Below are positions 9,939 through 18,149 of a stretch of DNA of 44,702 bases, in pieces. Numbering within the stretch: position 1 is the first letter of the stretch; each line of letters opens with the position of its first letter. The notes beneath the pieces are model-generated. The model had not been told where the DNA came from. It searched no databases and worked only from the letters and a program-made list of their open reading frames with translations. The DNA comes from Bacillota bacterium (GTDB lineage Bacteria > Bacillota > Dethiobacteria > DTU022), in contig DUVX01000009.1 in assembly GCA_012840855.1 (NCBI GenBank), forward strand, positions 1-44,702, in the 5' to 3' direction. The translations under genes were made by a program, and so were the position numbers.

Positions 9939-10664
9939 TTACTCGTCCGGCGCAGGCCAGTAGGGGCTTTCCCGGAAGGCGCTGCTAAATTTTTGCCGCA
10001 GATCAGGATAGCGTGCGACGAGCTGATCGAGCAGGACGCCCATCTCGCGCCGCCTGGTCTGCTCGCTGACGGGGCAGGGATTTTCGATCACCGGGATCTT
10101 CTCCCGCCGGGCCAGGGCCGAGAGGGTCTGCCCGGGTAGCTGGATCAGCGGCCGGATCAGGTAAAGCCCGCTTCGATCGAGGTGGGTCTTCGGTTTAAAG
10201 GTGCCGAGCGTGCCGCTGAAGATGAGATTGAGCAAAAAGGTCTCGATGGCGTCGTCGAGATGATGCCCCACGGCGACCTTGTTGGCGCCCAGCCCCCGGG
10301 CGGCCTGATGAAGCGCCCCATGGCGCATCTTAGAACAGAGAGCGCAGGGATTTTTCTCTCGCCGTCGTTCAAAAACTATCGGGGCGATGGCGGTCTCTTC
10401 GATGGTGAAGGGGATCCCCAGCTCATCGGCATAGCGGGCTAGGGGCGCCGGCTCCATCGGCCAGCCCAGGTCTACAAAGATAGCCTGCAGATTGAACGAA
10501 AAAGGGGCGTGGCGCCGGAACAGCTCCAGGATATAGAGCAGGGCGCCGCTATCCTCCCCGCCGGAGACGGCCACGGCGACGCTGTCTCCCGCCTCGATCA
10601 TCCGGTAGCGGTAGATCGTCTGCTTGACCGCAGTTAGAAACCATTTGCCATCGCTTCTCTTCAT
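9939..10664 (-). CDS. TtcA-like PP-loop ATP pyrophosphatase (tRNA thiolation family)
   Basis: AVAVSGGEDSGALLYIL PP-loop, PCALCSKMRHGALHQAARGLGANKVAVGHHLDDAIETFLLNL; TtcA-type CxxC. Confidence 0.85.
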   Translation of the reverse strand: MKRSDGKWFLTAVKQTIYRYRMIEAGDSVAVAVSGGEDSGALLYILELFRRHAPFSFNLQAIFVDLGWPMEPAPLARYADELGIPFTIEETAIAPIVFERRREKNPCALCSKMRHGALHQAARGLGANKVAVGHHLDDAIETFLLNLIFSGTLGTFKPKTHLDRSGLYLIRPLIQLPGQTLSALARREKIPVIENPCPVSEQTRRREMGVLLDQLVARYPDLRQKFSSAFRESPYWPAPDE

Positions 10665-10748
10665 CTAAATCCACCTTTTCCCACGGCAGCCGGGATCCTG
10701 TTCGAACAAAGAAATTTTAACATATGATACAGTAAAAACAAATTTATT

Positions 10749-10768
10749 CTTAACAACTTTATGTTAAG
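10749..10768. promoter_or_regulatory. Perfect inverted repeat CTTAACA-N6-TGTTAAG, possible operator upstream of the deacetylase gene
   Basis: Read directly: cttaacaactttatgttaag, 18 nt upstream of the GTG start at 10786. Confidence 0.35.
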
Positions 10769-10785
10769 ATCTCTTCTACTAGGGG

Positions 10786-11943
10786 GTGTCGCTATTGGCA
10801 AACAAAAGAACCAGGAGACTCTGGCCCTTCATCGTGATCCCCGCTCTGGTGATCCTTTTACTGGGCGGGTATGCGCTCAGCGCGGGCGGCAGAGCCAAGC
10901 TTCAGCGGTGGTTGGGCGGCGAGGAGACGGCAGAACCGTTTGAGAAAGGGAAGGAACCGGAGCCGGAGAATCCCGAAGAAAGTGACGGTGAAGATCCCGC
11001 AGTTGAACCTTTTAACCCCGGAGGGGATAAAACAGAAGAAAAGGATATAAAGGAACAGCCCCCTGCCGATGAACCGGAGAAGACCCCGATCATCTATGTA
11101 GGGCAGCGCCTCACTATCCCCGGCAAGAGCGCCGGCAGCGCGCCCAGCACTGCCAGCTCCCAGGTGATCACCGGTGGGCAGCTCGCCTCAGCTTCAGGGA
11201 ACAAGGAGATCGCTCTGACCTTCGATTCAGGTTGGGAATATACCCATTGCCTGCCCCTGCTGAAGGTGCTCGATGATTACAATGTGAAGGCAACCTTCTT
11301 TCCCCGGGCCGACTGGCTGAAGGATCATCCCGACCTCGGGCGAGAGATTGTCCGGCGCGGTCATACCATGGGCAATCATTCCAAGACCCATCCGGAGATG
11401 ACCGAAAATAAGATGAGCGCCGCCGGGATCCGTGAGGAGATGCGCCAGTCCACCCGGATCATTGAGGAGATCTGCGGTGTACGGCCCTATCTCTTCCGCC
11501 CTCCTTATGGGGCATACGACAGCCGCCTTTTGAAAATACTGGCGGAAGAGGGCTACCCTTACACGATCATGTGGTCCATCGACACCATCGACTGGGACGC
11601 CGGGAATAAGAGGAAGGTGGACGGGAAGGAAACGCTCATCGACGAGGACTTCATCGTCAACCGGGTTCTGAAGAACAGCGAGGCGAAGAAGAACAACGGC
11701 ATCGTCCTGATGCATATCGGCGGCGACAGCGCCGGCCACCTTACGGTGAAGGCGCTGCCCCGGATCATCGAGGGGCTGAACAGCCAGGGCTACAGCTTCA
11801 CCACTGTCGACAAGATGCTGCCTGCACCCGATTCGGGCGGGCAGACCGTCTACACCGTGCAGAAGGGCGATACCCTCTACAGCATCAGCCGCCGCTACGG
11901 CGTCACCGTGCAGCAGCTCATCGAGGCCAATAATCTGCAGTAA
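10786..11943 (+). CDS. Polysaccharide deacetylase (NodB domain) with C-terminal LysM
   Basis: TM anchor, acidic linker, EIALTFDSGWEYTH...HTMGNHSKTHPEM...FRPPYGAYDSRLL, then YTVQKGDTLYSISRRYGVTVQQLIEANNLQ at the C-terminus. Confidence 0.92.
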   Translation: MSLLANKRTRRLWPFIVIPALVILLLGGYALSAGGRAKLQRWLGGEETAEPFEKGKEPEPENPEESDGEDPAVEPFNPGGDKTEEKDIKEQPPADEPEKTPIIYVGQRLTIPGKSAGSAPSTASSQVITGGQLASASGNKEIALTFDSGWEYTHCLPLLKVLDDYNVKATFFPRADWLKDHPDLGREIVRRGHTMGNHSKTHPEMTENKMSAAGIREEMRQSTRIIEEICGVRPYLFRPPYGAYDSRLLKILAEEGYPYTIMWSIDTIDWDAGNKRKVDGKETLIDEDFIVNRVLKNSEAKKNNGIVLMHIGGDSAGHLTVKALPRIIEGLNSQGYSFTTVDKMLPAPDSGGQTVYTVQKGDTLYSISRRYGVTVQQLIEANNLQ

Positions 11944-12010
11944 ACGACAATTAATTCCCTCAGCCGACAAGTTAACCTGGCGCCCGGCGCCAGGTTTCTT
12001 TATCAGTTTT

Positions 12011-12071
12011 GAGTTTAGGGGACGGTTCCTTTTACTCACCAATGAGTTTAGGGGACGGTTCCTTTTACTCA
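12011..12071. repeat. Two tandem copies of a 28-bp extragenic repeat (GAGTTTAGGGGACGGTTCCTTTTACTCA)
   Basis: 12011-12038 and 12044-12071 are identical by inspection; same family (reverse complement) at 13173-13235 and 21874-21904. Confidence 0.85.
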
Positions 12072-12191
12072 TCAAAAGATGATCTGCACCCGAATCTCTC
12101 GTGAATGTAGAATTGGCACAACGGCGGCATATATGCTCACTCGGCATTACCTGCTGCGCCTTTTCCCGCCGGAAGAGAACCCCCCTGCCCA

Positions 12192-12293
12192 TCAGTAGCC
12201 CGGCTTTTTGGTTATCGCCAGGTAAAGCGCTGAAATAAGGGGTGTAAGTAGTAATATTAAAAATCCAAAAATGTTGGTCACTGAACTCACCAT
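12192..12293 (-). CDS. Putative 33-aa single-TM small membrane protein
   Basis: MVSSVTNIFGFLILLLTPLISALYLAITKKPGY*, preceded by a good RBS (gaaagggggcgacATG); below the length cutoff of the ORF track. Confidence 0.5.
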   Translation of the reverse strand: MVSSVTNIFGFLILLLTPLISALYLAITKKPGY

Positions 12294-12333
12294 GTCGCCC
12301 CCTTTCTGTCCACCAAAGTTACGCCCGGGCTAT

Positions 12334-12771
12334 TTAACCGACCAAAAATTCTAAAAGAAGCCTTGCGGCCGCCAAAACAGCAGCTAAAAAGAACGGGATC
12401 AGCGTGGCAATGAGCTTGTCCCTGCTTTTCCAGGCCGGCGACAGCCAGGCTAGGATGATTCCCGCCGGCCAAAGGAAAATGGTCAGGACGATAACCAGCC
12501 AGGCAGGCGGAGGGGACGCTTCGCTGCGGGCGGGCTCGGTAGAGCGCTCTTCGAGATAGCCGGCGGCGATCGCTCCGGGCTCACCAAAGTTATTGATGAT
12601 GTTGAGCATATTTTCCTCAGTGGGCTTACTGCACCGTCGCCATTTTTCAACCAGATGGGAACGGATCTCAGCCGTAATCTCCCGGCGGACACTCCGGGGC
12701 AGCTGCTCCAGTTCGCTTTCAATTTCCCCCAGATAACGCTGCAGCACCCTTTCACTGCTGTTATCCATCAT
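12334..12771 (-). CDS. HAAS-domain (DUF1700-like) membrane protein partnered with PadR regulator
   Basis: RVLQRYLGEIESELEQLPRSVRREITAEIRSHLVEKWR (HAAS-type helical domain), C-terminal TM helices; overlaps the padR-like gene. Confidence 0.75.
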   Translation of the reverse strand: MMDNSSERVLQRYLGEIESELEQLPRSVRREITAEIRSHLVEKWRRCSKPTEENMLNIINNFGEPGAIAAGYLEERSTEPARSEASPPPAWLVIVLTIFLWPAGIILAWLSPAWKSRDKLIATLIPFFLAAVLAAARLLLEFLVG

Positions 12772-13123
12772 TTTGCGTACCTCCTTCTAGAATAAGATCC
12801 ACCGTGTTCACAAATTCTTTCCAGTGCTCCCTGAACAGAGCCAGCGCCGCTTCACCTTTCCGGGTAATCTGGTAGTATTTTCGGGGGTTTCCCTCTCCCA
12901 TTTGCCGCCAGGACGATGTCACCAGGGCCTCCTTTTGCAGCCGGGCCAGCAGGGGATAAACTGTCCCCTCCGGGGTAGTCAGCCCCTCCTCATCGAGAAC
13001 CTTTACAATTTCGTAGCCGTAGCTTTCGCCCCGGGCGATAAGCGCCAGCACACAGAATTCGAGGGCGCCCTTCTTGATCTGGATCAGCGGGTTTGTCAGT
13101 TCCATGAGTGCATTATATAGCAT
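12761..13123 (-). CDS. PadR-family transcriptional regulator
   Basis: KGALEFCVLALIARGESYGYEIVKVLDEEGLTTPEGTVYPLLARLQKEALVTSSWRQMGEGNPRKYYQITRKGEAAL. Confidence 0.93.
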   Translation of the reverse strand: MLYNALMELTNPLIQIKKGALEFCVLALIARGESYGYEIVKVLDEEGLTTPEGTVYPLLARLQKEALVTSSWRQMGEGNPRKYYQITRKGEAALALFREHWKEFVNTVDLILEGGTQNDG

Positions 13124-13172
13124 AATGCATTGCTATGCAAGGTAAATTTTCGAATGTCTGCAGCTGTAACCA

Positions 13173-13260
13173 GAGTGAGTAAAAGGCACCGTCCCCCCTA
13201 CTCAGAGTGAGTAAAAGGCACCGTCCCCCCTACTCGTCCCCCCTACTCACCCCCTACTCA
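13173..13260. repeat. Cluster of extragenic repeats (GAGTGAGTAAAAGGCACCGTCCCCCCTACTC), two full and further partial copies
   Basis: 13173-13204 and 13205-13235, followed by cctactcgtcccccctactcaccccctactca partials. Reverse-complement family of the 12011 and 21874 copies. Confidence 0.85.
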
Positions 13261-13755
13261 GCGGAGGAGGCGGCGCAGGTAGCGGGCGGGGGCGAGGGCG
13301 GCGATACCGCCGAGGAGCGCGTTGATCAGCTGAGGTAGCAGCAGCGCTCCCGCCGCCGGCGGCGGGAGGGTCAAAAAGTGACGGGCTGCCCCGGCGATGA
13401 CCACAAATTTTAGAGCGGACCCGAGGGCGATCCCGATCCAGGGGCCGCCCTTTGCTTTCCCAGCGAGCGACCCGTAGCTGAAACAGTAGAGGCCGTTCCC
13501 GAGCATGATGAAGGGGATCGCCGGGGCAAGCGGAGGGGGGATAATCCCCAGGAGCAGCGCCGCCCAGGGGGTGAACAGGCCGATGGATACCCCACCGGCG
13601 GTGCCGATGACGGCAGTGGAAAGGATCAGCATCAGGTTGACCAGCGGGCCGGTCACCGGGGTGGGCAGCCGCAGGGACTGCACGGAGAGGGTCAGCGCCA
13701 GCAGCAGGGCCAGCCTCGTGAGCTGCTGCACGGATATGCGTTCCTCCGAATGCAT
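13258..13755 (-). CDS. ECF-transporter S-component-like membrane protein
   Basis: Hydrophobic multi-TM protein (LALLLALTLSVQSLRLPTPVTGPLVNLMLILSTAVIGTAGGVSIGLFTPWAALLLGIIPPPLAPAIPFIMLGNGLY) resembling S-components often seen beside [FeFe]-hydrogenase genes. Confidence 0.6.
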   Translation of the reverse strand: MHSEERISVQQLTRLALLLALTLSVQSLRLPTPVTGPLVNLMLILSTAVIGTAGGVSIGLFTPWAALLLGIIPPPLAPAIPFIMLGNGLYCFSYGSLAGKAKGGPWIGIALGSALKFVVIAGAARHFLTLPPPAAGALLLPQLINALLGGIAALAPARYLRRLLR

Positions 13756-14024
13756 TTGCAAAAGACCTCCCATAGGTTACTGATAGCAGCGTTTTGCCAC
13801 CATCTGCTACTATTTTTATGAACAGGGCAAAAAATAATGTCACACCGGGGATAACACGGTTTGCCGGTATGTTTCCACCAGCTAGGCGCAAGCTAAGGGC
13901 AGGGTATGCCGCGGCATAACCCCCCTTTTTCCTGCCTTTCCGTTTGCGGAGAAGAGTGGCCTGCAAGAGGGGGGGATCAGCCCAACCGGGGGGACGGAGA
14001 AGCCCGATCGAAAGGATGGTTTTC

Positions 14025-14510
14025 ATGGCGGTCAAAACAGATCCGGAGGAAAAACTCTACGAACGGCTCGACAGAGCCCTGAAAAAATATAAGGGTAAGC
14101 CGGGCGTGCTCATCGCCGCCCTGCAGGAGGCGCAGGAAATCTTCGGCTATCTGCCGCGCAAGGTGATGATCCAGGTGGCCAACAGGCTCACCATCCCCCT
14201 CTCCGAGGTCTACAGCGTCGTCAGCTTCTACTCTCTATTTTCCACCGTTCCCACGGGCAAGCACCGCCTCGAAGTCTGCCTGGGCACGGCCTGCTATGTC
14301 CAGGGCGCCGAAGAGCTGCTGCGGGAGCTGCAGGATCTTTGCGGCACCGAACCGGGAAAATCGGCGCCGGAGAGCCCCTTCAGCATCTCCACAACCCGCT
14401 GCGTGGGGGCCTGCGGCGCCGCCCCCATCGTCAAGATCGGGGAGGAGCTGCACGGAGAGATGACGCCGGAGAAGCTGCCCTCTCTCCTCGAGGAGCTGGT
14501 AAAGGAATGA
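14025..14510 (+). CDS. hydC: [FeFe]-hydrogenase gamma subunit (NuoE-like, HydC)
   Basis: GVLIAALQEAQEIFGYLPRKVM...VYSVVSFYSLFSTVPTGKHRLEVCLGTACYVQGAEELL...TTRCVGACGAAPIVKI; four [2Fe-2S] Cys. Confidence 0.9.
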   Translation: MAVKTDPEEKLYERLDRALKKYKGKPGVLIAALQEAQEIFGYLPRKVMIQVANRLTIPLSEVYSVVSFYSLFSTVPTGKHRLEVCLGTACYVQGAEELLRELQDLCGTEPGKSAPESPFSISTTRCVGACGAAPIVKIGEELHGEMTPEKLPSLLEELVKE

Positions 14511-16222
14511 GCACCCTGCTTGGTGAGCTAACCCGGGAGAGGGTGAGGCCGGAGACGGAGCACCGCCTGCTCGTCTGCGGCGGGATCCCCTGCAGCTCGA
14601 AGGGCTGCCGTGAGGTGAAGGAGTCGCTCGACGACGAGCTGCGACGAAGGGGGATCGCCGCGGAGATCCCCGTGGAGATCGTGGGCTGCATTGGCGATTG
14701 CAGCCTCGGCCCCGCCATCATCGTCTACCCCGAAGGGATCCTCTACCAAAAGCTCACCCCCGATGATGCCCGCACCATCGTCCGGGAGCATCTCGTCGGC
14801 GGCAGGGTTGTCGAGGCGCTGCTGCACCGCGATCCGCGCAGCGACGAGATCCTGCGGCAGCGGGAGACGATGCCCTTTTATTGCGGGCAGACACGGCTGG
14901 TCCTGCGCAACTGCGGGGTGATCTCGGCCCATATCGACGACTACCTTAAATACCGCGGTTACGCCGCCCTAGCCCGGGCCCTGACGGAGATGAGCCCGCA
15001 AGAGGTGATCGGTGAAGTGAAAGCCTCAGGGCTGCGCGGGCGCGGCGGCGGCGGGTTCCCCACGGGGCGCAAATGGAAGCTGGTCCGGGAGACGCCCGCC
15101 GATGAAAAATTTGTCATCTGCAACGCCGATGAGGGCGACCCCGGCGCCTTCATGGATCGCAATATTTTGGAGGGTGATCCGCACAGCATCATCGAGGGGA
15201 TGCTCATCGCAGGCTACGCCACTGGCGCCCGCCGCGGCTATATCTATGTCCGCGCCGAGTACCCCATCGCCGTGCATCGCTGCCGGGAGGCGATCCGTCA
15301 GGCCCGGCGAAAAAAACTGCTGGGGGAAAACATTCTGGAGAAGGGTTTCTCCTTCGATCTGGAGATCCGCACCGGCGCCGGGGCCTTCGTCTGCGGCGAG
15401 GAGACGGCCCTGATCTCCTCCCTGCACGGCACCCGCGGCGATCCCGAGCCGCGGCCGCCCTTTCCGGCGCAGAAGGGGCTCTGGGGCAAACCCACGCTGA
15501 TCAACAATGTAGAGACGCTGGCGAACATCCCCCTGATCATCCTGCACGGCGCAGGGCGTTTTGTCGAGCTGGGCCCGGAGGGGAGTCCAGGGACGAAGGT
15601 CTTCGCCCTCGCCGGGAAGGTGAGGCATACCGGCCTCGTAGAGGTGCCCCTGGGGACGACGCTACGGCAGATCATCTACGACATCGGCGGCGGCATCCCC
15701 GGCGACAAAAGATTCAAGGCCGCCCAGACCGGCGGCCCCTCGGGGGGCTGCCTGGGCGAGGAATCGCTCGACCGGCCCATGGATTACGACAGCCTGCGCC
15801 GGGCCGGCTCGATCATCGGCTCCGGGGGGCTCATCGTGATGGACGAGGACAGCTGCATGGTCGACCTGGCCCGCTTCTATCTCGATTTCAACCAGGACGA
15901 ATCCTGCGGCAAATGCACCCCCTGCCGCATCGGCAGCAAGCGGATGCTGGAGCTGTTGCAGGGGATCACGGGGGGGAGGGGGGAGGAGGGAGATCTGGAG
16001 AGGCTGGAGCAGCTGGCCCTGCTGATGAAAAACAGCTCCCTCTGTGGCCTCGGCCGCACCGCTCCAAACCCCCTGCTGAGCACGCTGAGAATTTTCCGCG
16101 ATGAATATCTAGCCCATATCCGGGAGCGCCGCTGCCCCGCCGGAGCCTGCCGCGCCCTGAGCCGGCAGCAGGGCAGCACCGAGGAGGGAACCCGTGCCGA
16201 AGCTGAAACTGTGGATCGATGA
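14507..16222 (+). CDS. hydB: [FeFe]-hydrogenase beta subunit (NuoF-like, HydB) lacking the C-terminal 2x[4Fe-4S] domain
   Basis: N-terminal thioredoxin-like [2Fe-2S] domain, SGLRGRGGGGFPTGRKW, CNADEGDPGAFMDRNILEGDPH, ESCGKCTPCRIGSKRM; ends ...RRCPAGACRALSRQQGSTEEGTRAEAETVDR*. ATG at 14507 overlaps the hydC stop. Confidence 0.92.
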   Translation: MSTLLGELTRERVRPETEHRLLVCGGIPCSSKGCREVKESLDDELRRRGIAAEIPVEIVGCIGDCSLGPAIIVYPEGILYQKLTPDDARTIVREHLVGGRVVEALLHRDPRSDEILRQRETMPFYCGQTRLVLRNCGVISAHIDDYLKYRGYAALARALTEMSPQEVIGEVKASGLRGRGGGGFPTGRKWKLVRETPADEKFVICNADEGDPGAFMDRNILEGDPHSIIEGMLIAGYATGARRGYIYVRAEYPIAVHRCREAIRQARRKKLLGENILEKGFSFDLEIRTGAGAFVCGEETALISSLHGTRGDPEPRPPFPAQKGLWGKPTLINNVETLANIPLIILHGAGRFVELGPEGSPGTKVFALAGKVRHTGLVEVPLGTTLRQIIYDIGGGIPGDKRFKAAQTGGPSGGCLGEESLDRPMDYDSLRRAGSIIGSGGLIVMDEDSCMVDLARFYLDFNQDESCGKCTPCRIGSKRMLELLQGITGGRGEEGDLERLEQLALLMKNSSLCGLGRTAPNPLLSTLRIFRDEYLAHIRERRCPAGACRALSRQQGSTEEGTRAEAETVDR

Positions 16223-17987
16223 GCAGGAGATAGAGGTGGAGGAGGGGACCACCGTCCTCGAAGCCGCCCGCGGAATAGGCATCGATATCCCCACGCTCTG
16301 TTACCTGAAGGACCTGAACGCCCCCGCCGCCTGCCGCGTCTGCCTCGTTCAGGTGGAGGACAGGCCGACCATGGACTGCTCCTGTGTACTCCCCGTCAGC
16401 GAGGGAATGCGCGTCCTCACCCATACGCCGGCGGTGCTGGAGGCGCGCAAGGAGATGATCGAGCTTTTGCTGTCGGATCATCCCTTCGAGTGCCTCACCT
16501 GCGAACGCAACCTCAACTGCGAGCTGCAGCGCCTGGCAAAGCGCTACGGGATCAGGGATCTGCAGTTCTCCGGCAGCCGCAACCATTTTCCCATCGACGA
16601 CCTCTCCCCCTCGGTGGTGCGCGAGCCCGACAAATGCATCCGCTGCCGGCGCTGCCTCGCCGTCTGCGAATATTACCAGGCGGTGGGGATCTACCGCATG
16701 GTCGAGCGCTCCTTCAACGCCATCGTCGGGCCCGCCTACAACGGTTCCCTCATGGAGACGCCCTGCATCTACTGCGGCCAGTGCATCACCGTCTGCCCCA
16801 CGGGGGCGCTGCACGAGCAGGACTCGACGGCGCGGGTCTGGGAGGCGCTGCGCGATCCCGAACTGCACGTTGTCGTCCAGACCGCCCCATCCATCCGCTG
16901 CTCCATCGGCGAGGAATTCGGCTACCCCGTGGGCACCCCCGTGGCCGGCCAAATGATCGCGGCGCTGCGCCGGCTCGGCTTCGACCGCGTCTTCGACGAT
17001 TGTTTCGGCGCCGATGTCACCGTGATGGAGGAGGCCACCGAGCTCCTGGAAAGGTTCGAGCGGGGCGGCCCCTTTCCCCAGTTCACCTCCTGCTGCCCCA
17101 GCTGGGTCCGCTTCTGCGAGCTCTTCTACCCCGAGCTGAATGAAAACCTCTCCGAGGTGAAGTCGCCGCAGCAGGTCTTCGGCGTGCTGGCGAAGACCTA
17201 CTATGCCCAGGAAGCGGGGCTCGATCCGGAGCGCATCTTTGTCGTCTCGATCATGCCCTGCGTCTCCAAGAAATACGAGCTGCTGCGCCCGGAGATGAAC
17301 GACAGCGGCCGCCGCGATGTCGATGCCGAGCTGACGACCCGCGAATTTGCCCAGATGCTTTTCCAGGCCGGGATCGACCTGCGCAAGCTGCCGGAGGAGG
17401 ATTTTGACGCCCCCATGGGCCGGGCCAGCGGCGCCGGGATCATCTTCGGCTCCACCGGCGGGGTGATGGAGGCGGCCCTGCGCACCGCCTACGAATGGGT
17501 CACCGGGGAGGAGCTGAAAGATGTCGAATTTCCGCAGGTCCGCTCCGACAAGTACAAGGACGCCGAGATCCCCATGGGCGATCTGCGCCTGAAGGTGGCG
17601 GTGGCCCGGGGTACCGGGGAAGCCCGCCGTCTCATCGAAGCGCTCAAAAAAGGTCAAAAAGAATATCATTTTGTCGAGGTGATGGCCTGCCCCGCCGGCT
17701 GTGTGGGCGGGGGCGGTCAGCCGATCTATATCGAAACCAATGACTGGAACGAACAGGTGGCCCACCGCTCGCGGCGCAGCGGCGGGCTGTATCAGCTGGA
17801 CCGGCAGATGGAGCACCGCCAGTCGCATAAGAATCCCGCCGTGATCAGGCTCTACCGCGATTTTTTGGGCCACCCCGGCAGCGAGAAGGCACACCGGCTG
17901 CTGCACACCGGCTACCACTCACGCCGCCTCTACGCGCCGGAGCCGCTCCCCAAAAAAGAGCACAAACAGAGAGTCCCCCTGCGCTAA
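16194..17987 (+). CDS. hydA: [FeFe]-hydrogenase catalytic subunit (HydA)
   Basis: N-terminal [2Fe-2S] and ferredoxin domains; H-cluster motifs FTSCCPSW, IMPCVSKKYE, VEVMACPAGCVGGGGQP. GTG start. Confidence 0.95.
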   Translation: MPKLKLWIDEQEIEVEEGTTVLEAARGIGIDIPTLCYLKDLNAPAACRVCLVQVEDRPTMDCSCVLPVSEGMRVLTHTPAVLEARKEMIELLLSDHPFECLTCERNLNCELQRLAKRYGIRDLQFSGSRNHFPIDDLSPSVVREPDKCIRCRRCLAVCEYYQAVGIYRMVERSFNAIVGPAYNGSLMETPCIYCGQCITVCPTGALHEQDSTARVWEALRDPELHVVVQTAPSIRCSIGEEFGYPVGTPVAGQMIAALRRLGFDRVFDDCFGADVTVMEEATELLERFERGGPFPQFTSCCPSWVRFCELFYPELNENLSEVKSPQQVFGVLAKTYYAQEAGLDPERIFVVSIMPCVSKKYELLRPEMNDSGRRDVDAELTTREFAQMLFQAGIDLRKLPEEDFDAPMGRASGAGIIFGSTGGVMEAALRTAYEWVTGEELKDVEFPQVRSDKYKDAEIPMGDLRLKVAVARGTGEARRLIEALKKGQKEYHFVEVMACPAGCVGGGGQPIYIETNDWNEQVAHRSRRSGGLYQLDRQMEHRQSHKNPAVIRLYRDFLGHPGSEKAHRLLHTGYHSRRLYAPEPLPKKEHKQRVPLR

Positions 17988-18042
17988 TCCCCGGCCGGGT
18001 CCACTACAAAAAGGGGACGGCACGAAAACCCGCTCCTCCGGC

Positions 18043-18072
18043 TTGACTGATCGAGCCATGCGAGGCTATAAT
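18043..18072 (+). promoter_or_regulatory. Sigma-A-like promoter TTGACT-N18-TATAAT upstream of nadE
   Basis: Read directly: ttgactgatcgagccatgcgaggctataat. Confidence 0.6.
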
Positions 18073-18149
18073 ATTTCCAGAATAATCTATTTGGAGGATG
18101 CCTGCAGGCGCCTGTTATCCGGGCGACCTGCTCCTCGAGGAGGCTAATC

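Noticed and set aside
12011-12071. Possible CRISPR-like direct repeats
   Set aside because: Only two copies separated by 5 bp, no spacers and no cas genes; fits an extragenic REP-like element.
11227-12192. 321-aa minus-strand ORF
   Set aside because: Largely antisense to the polysaccharide deacetylase and then runs through the tandem repeats (RNRPLNSLVSKRNRPLNS); not a real gene.
15966-17918. 650-aa minus-strand ORF
   Set aside because: Antisense to the unambiguous HydB/HydA genes; composition typical of GC-rich shadow ORFs (H/G/D/A-rich, no domain).
14025-17987. Calling HydABC electron-bifurcating
   Set aside because: HydB lacks the C-terminal ferredoxin domain expected for bifurcating enzymes; the NADH-dependent type is favoured.
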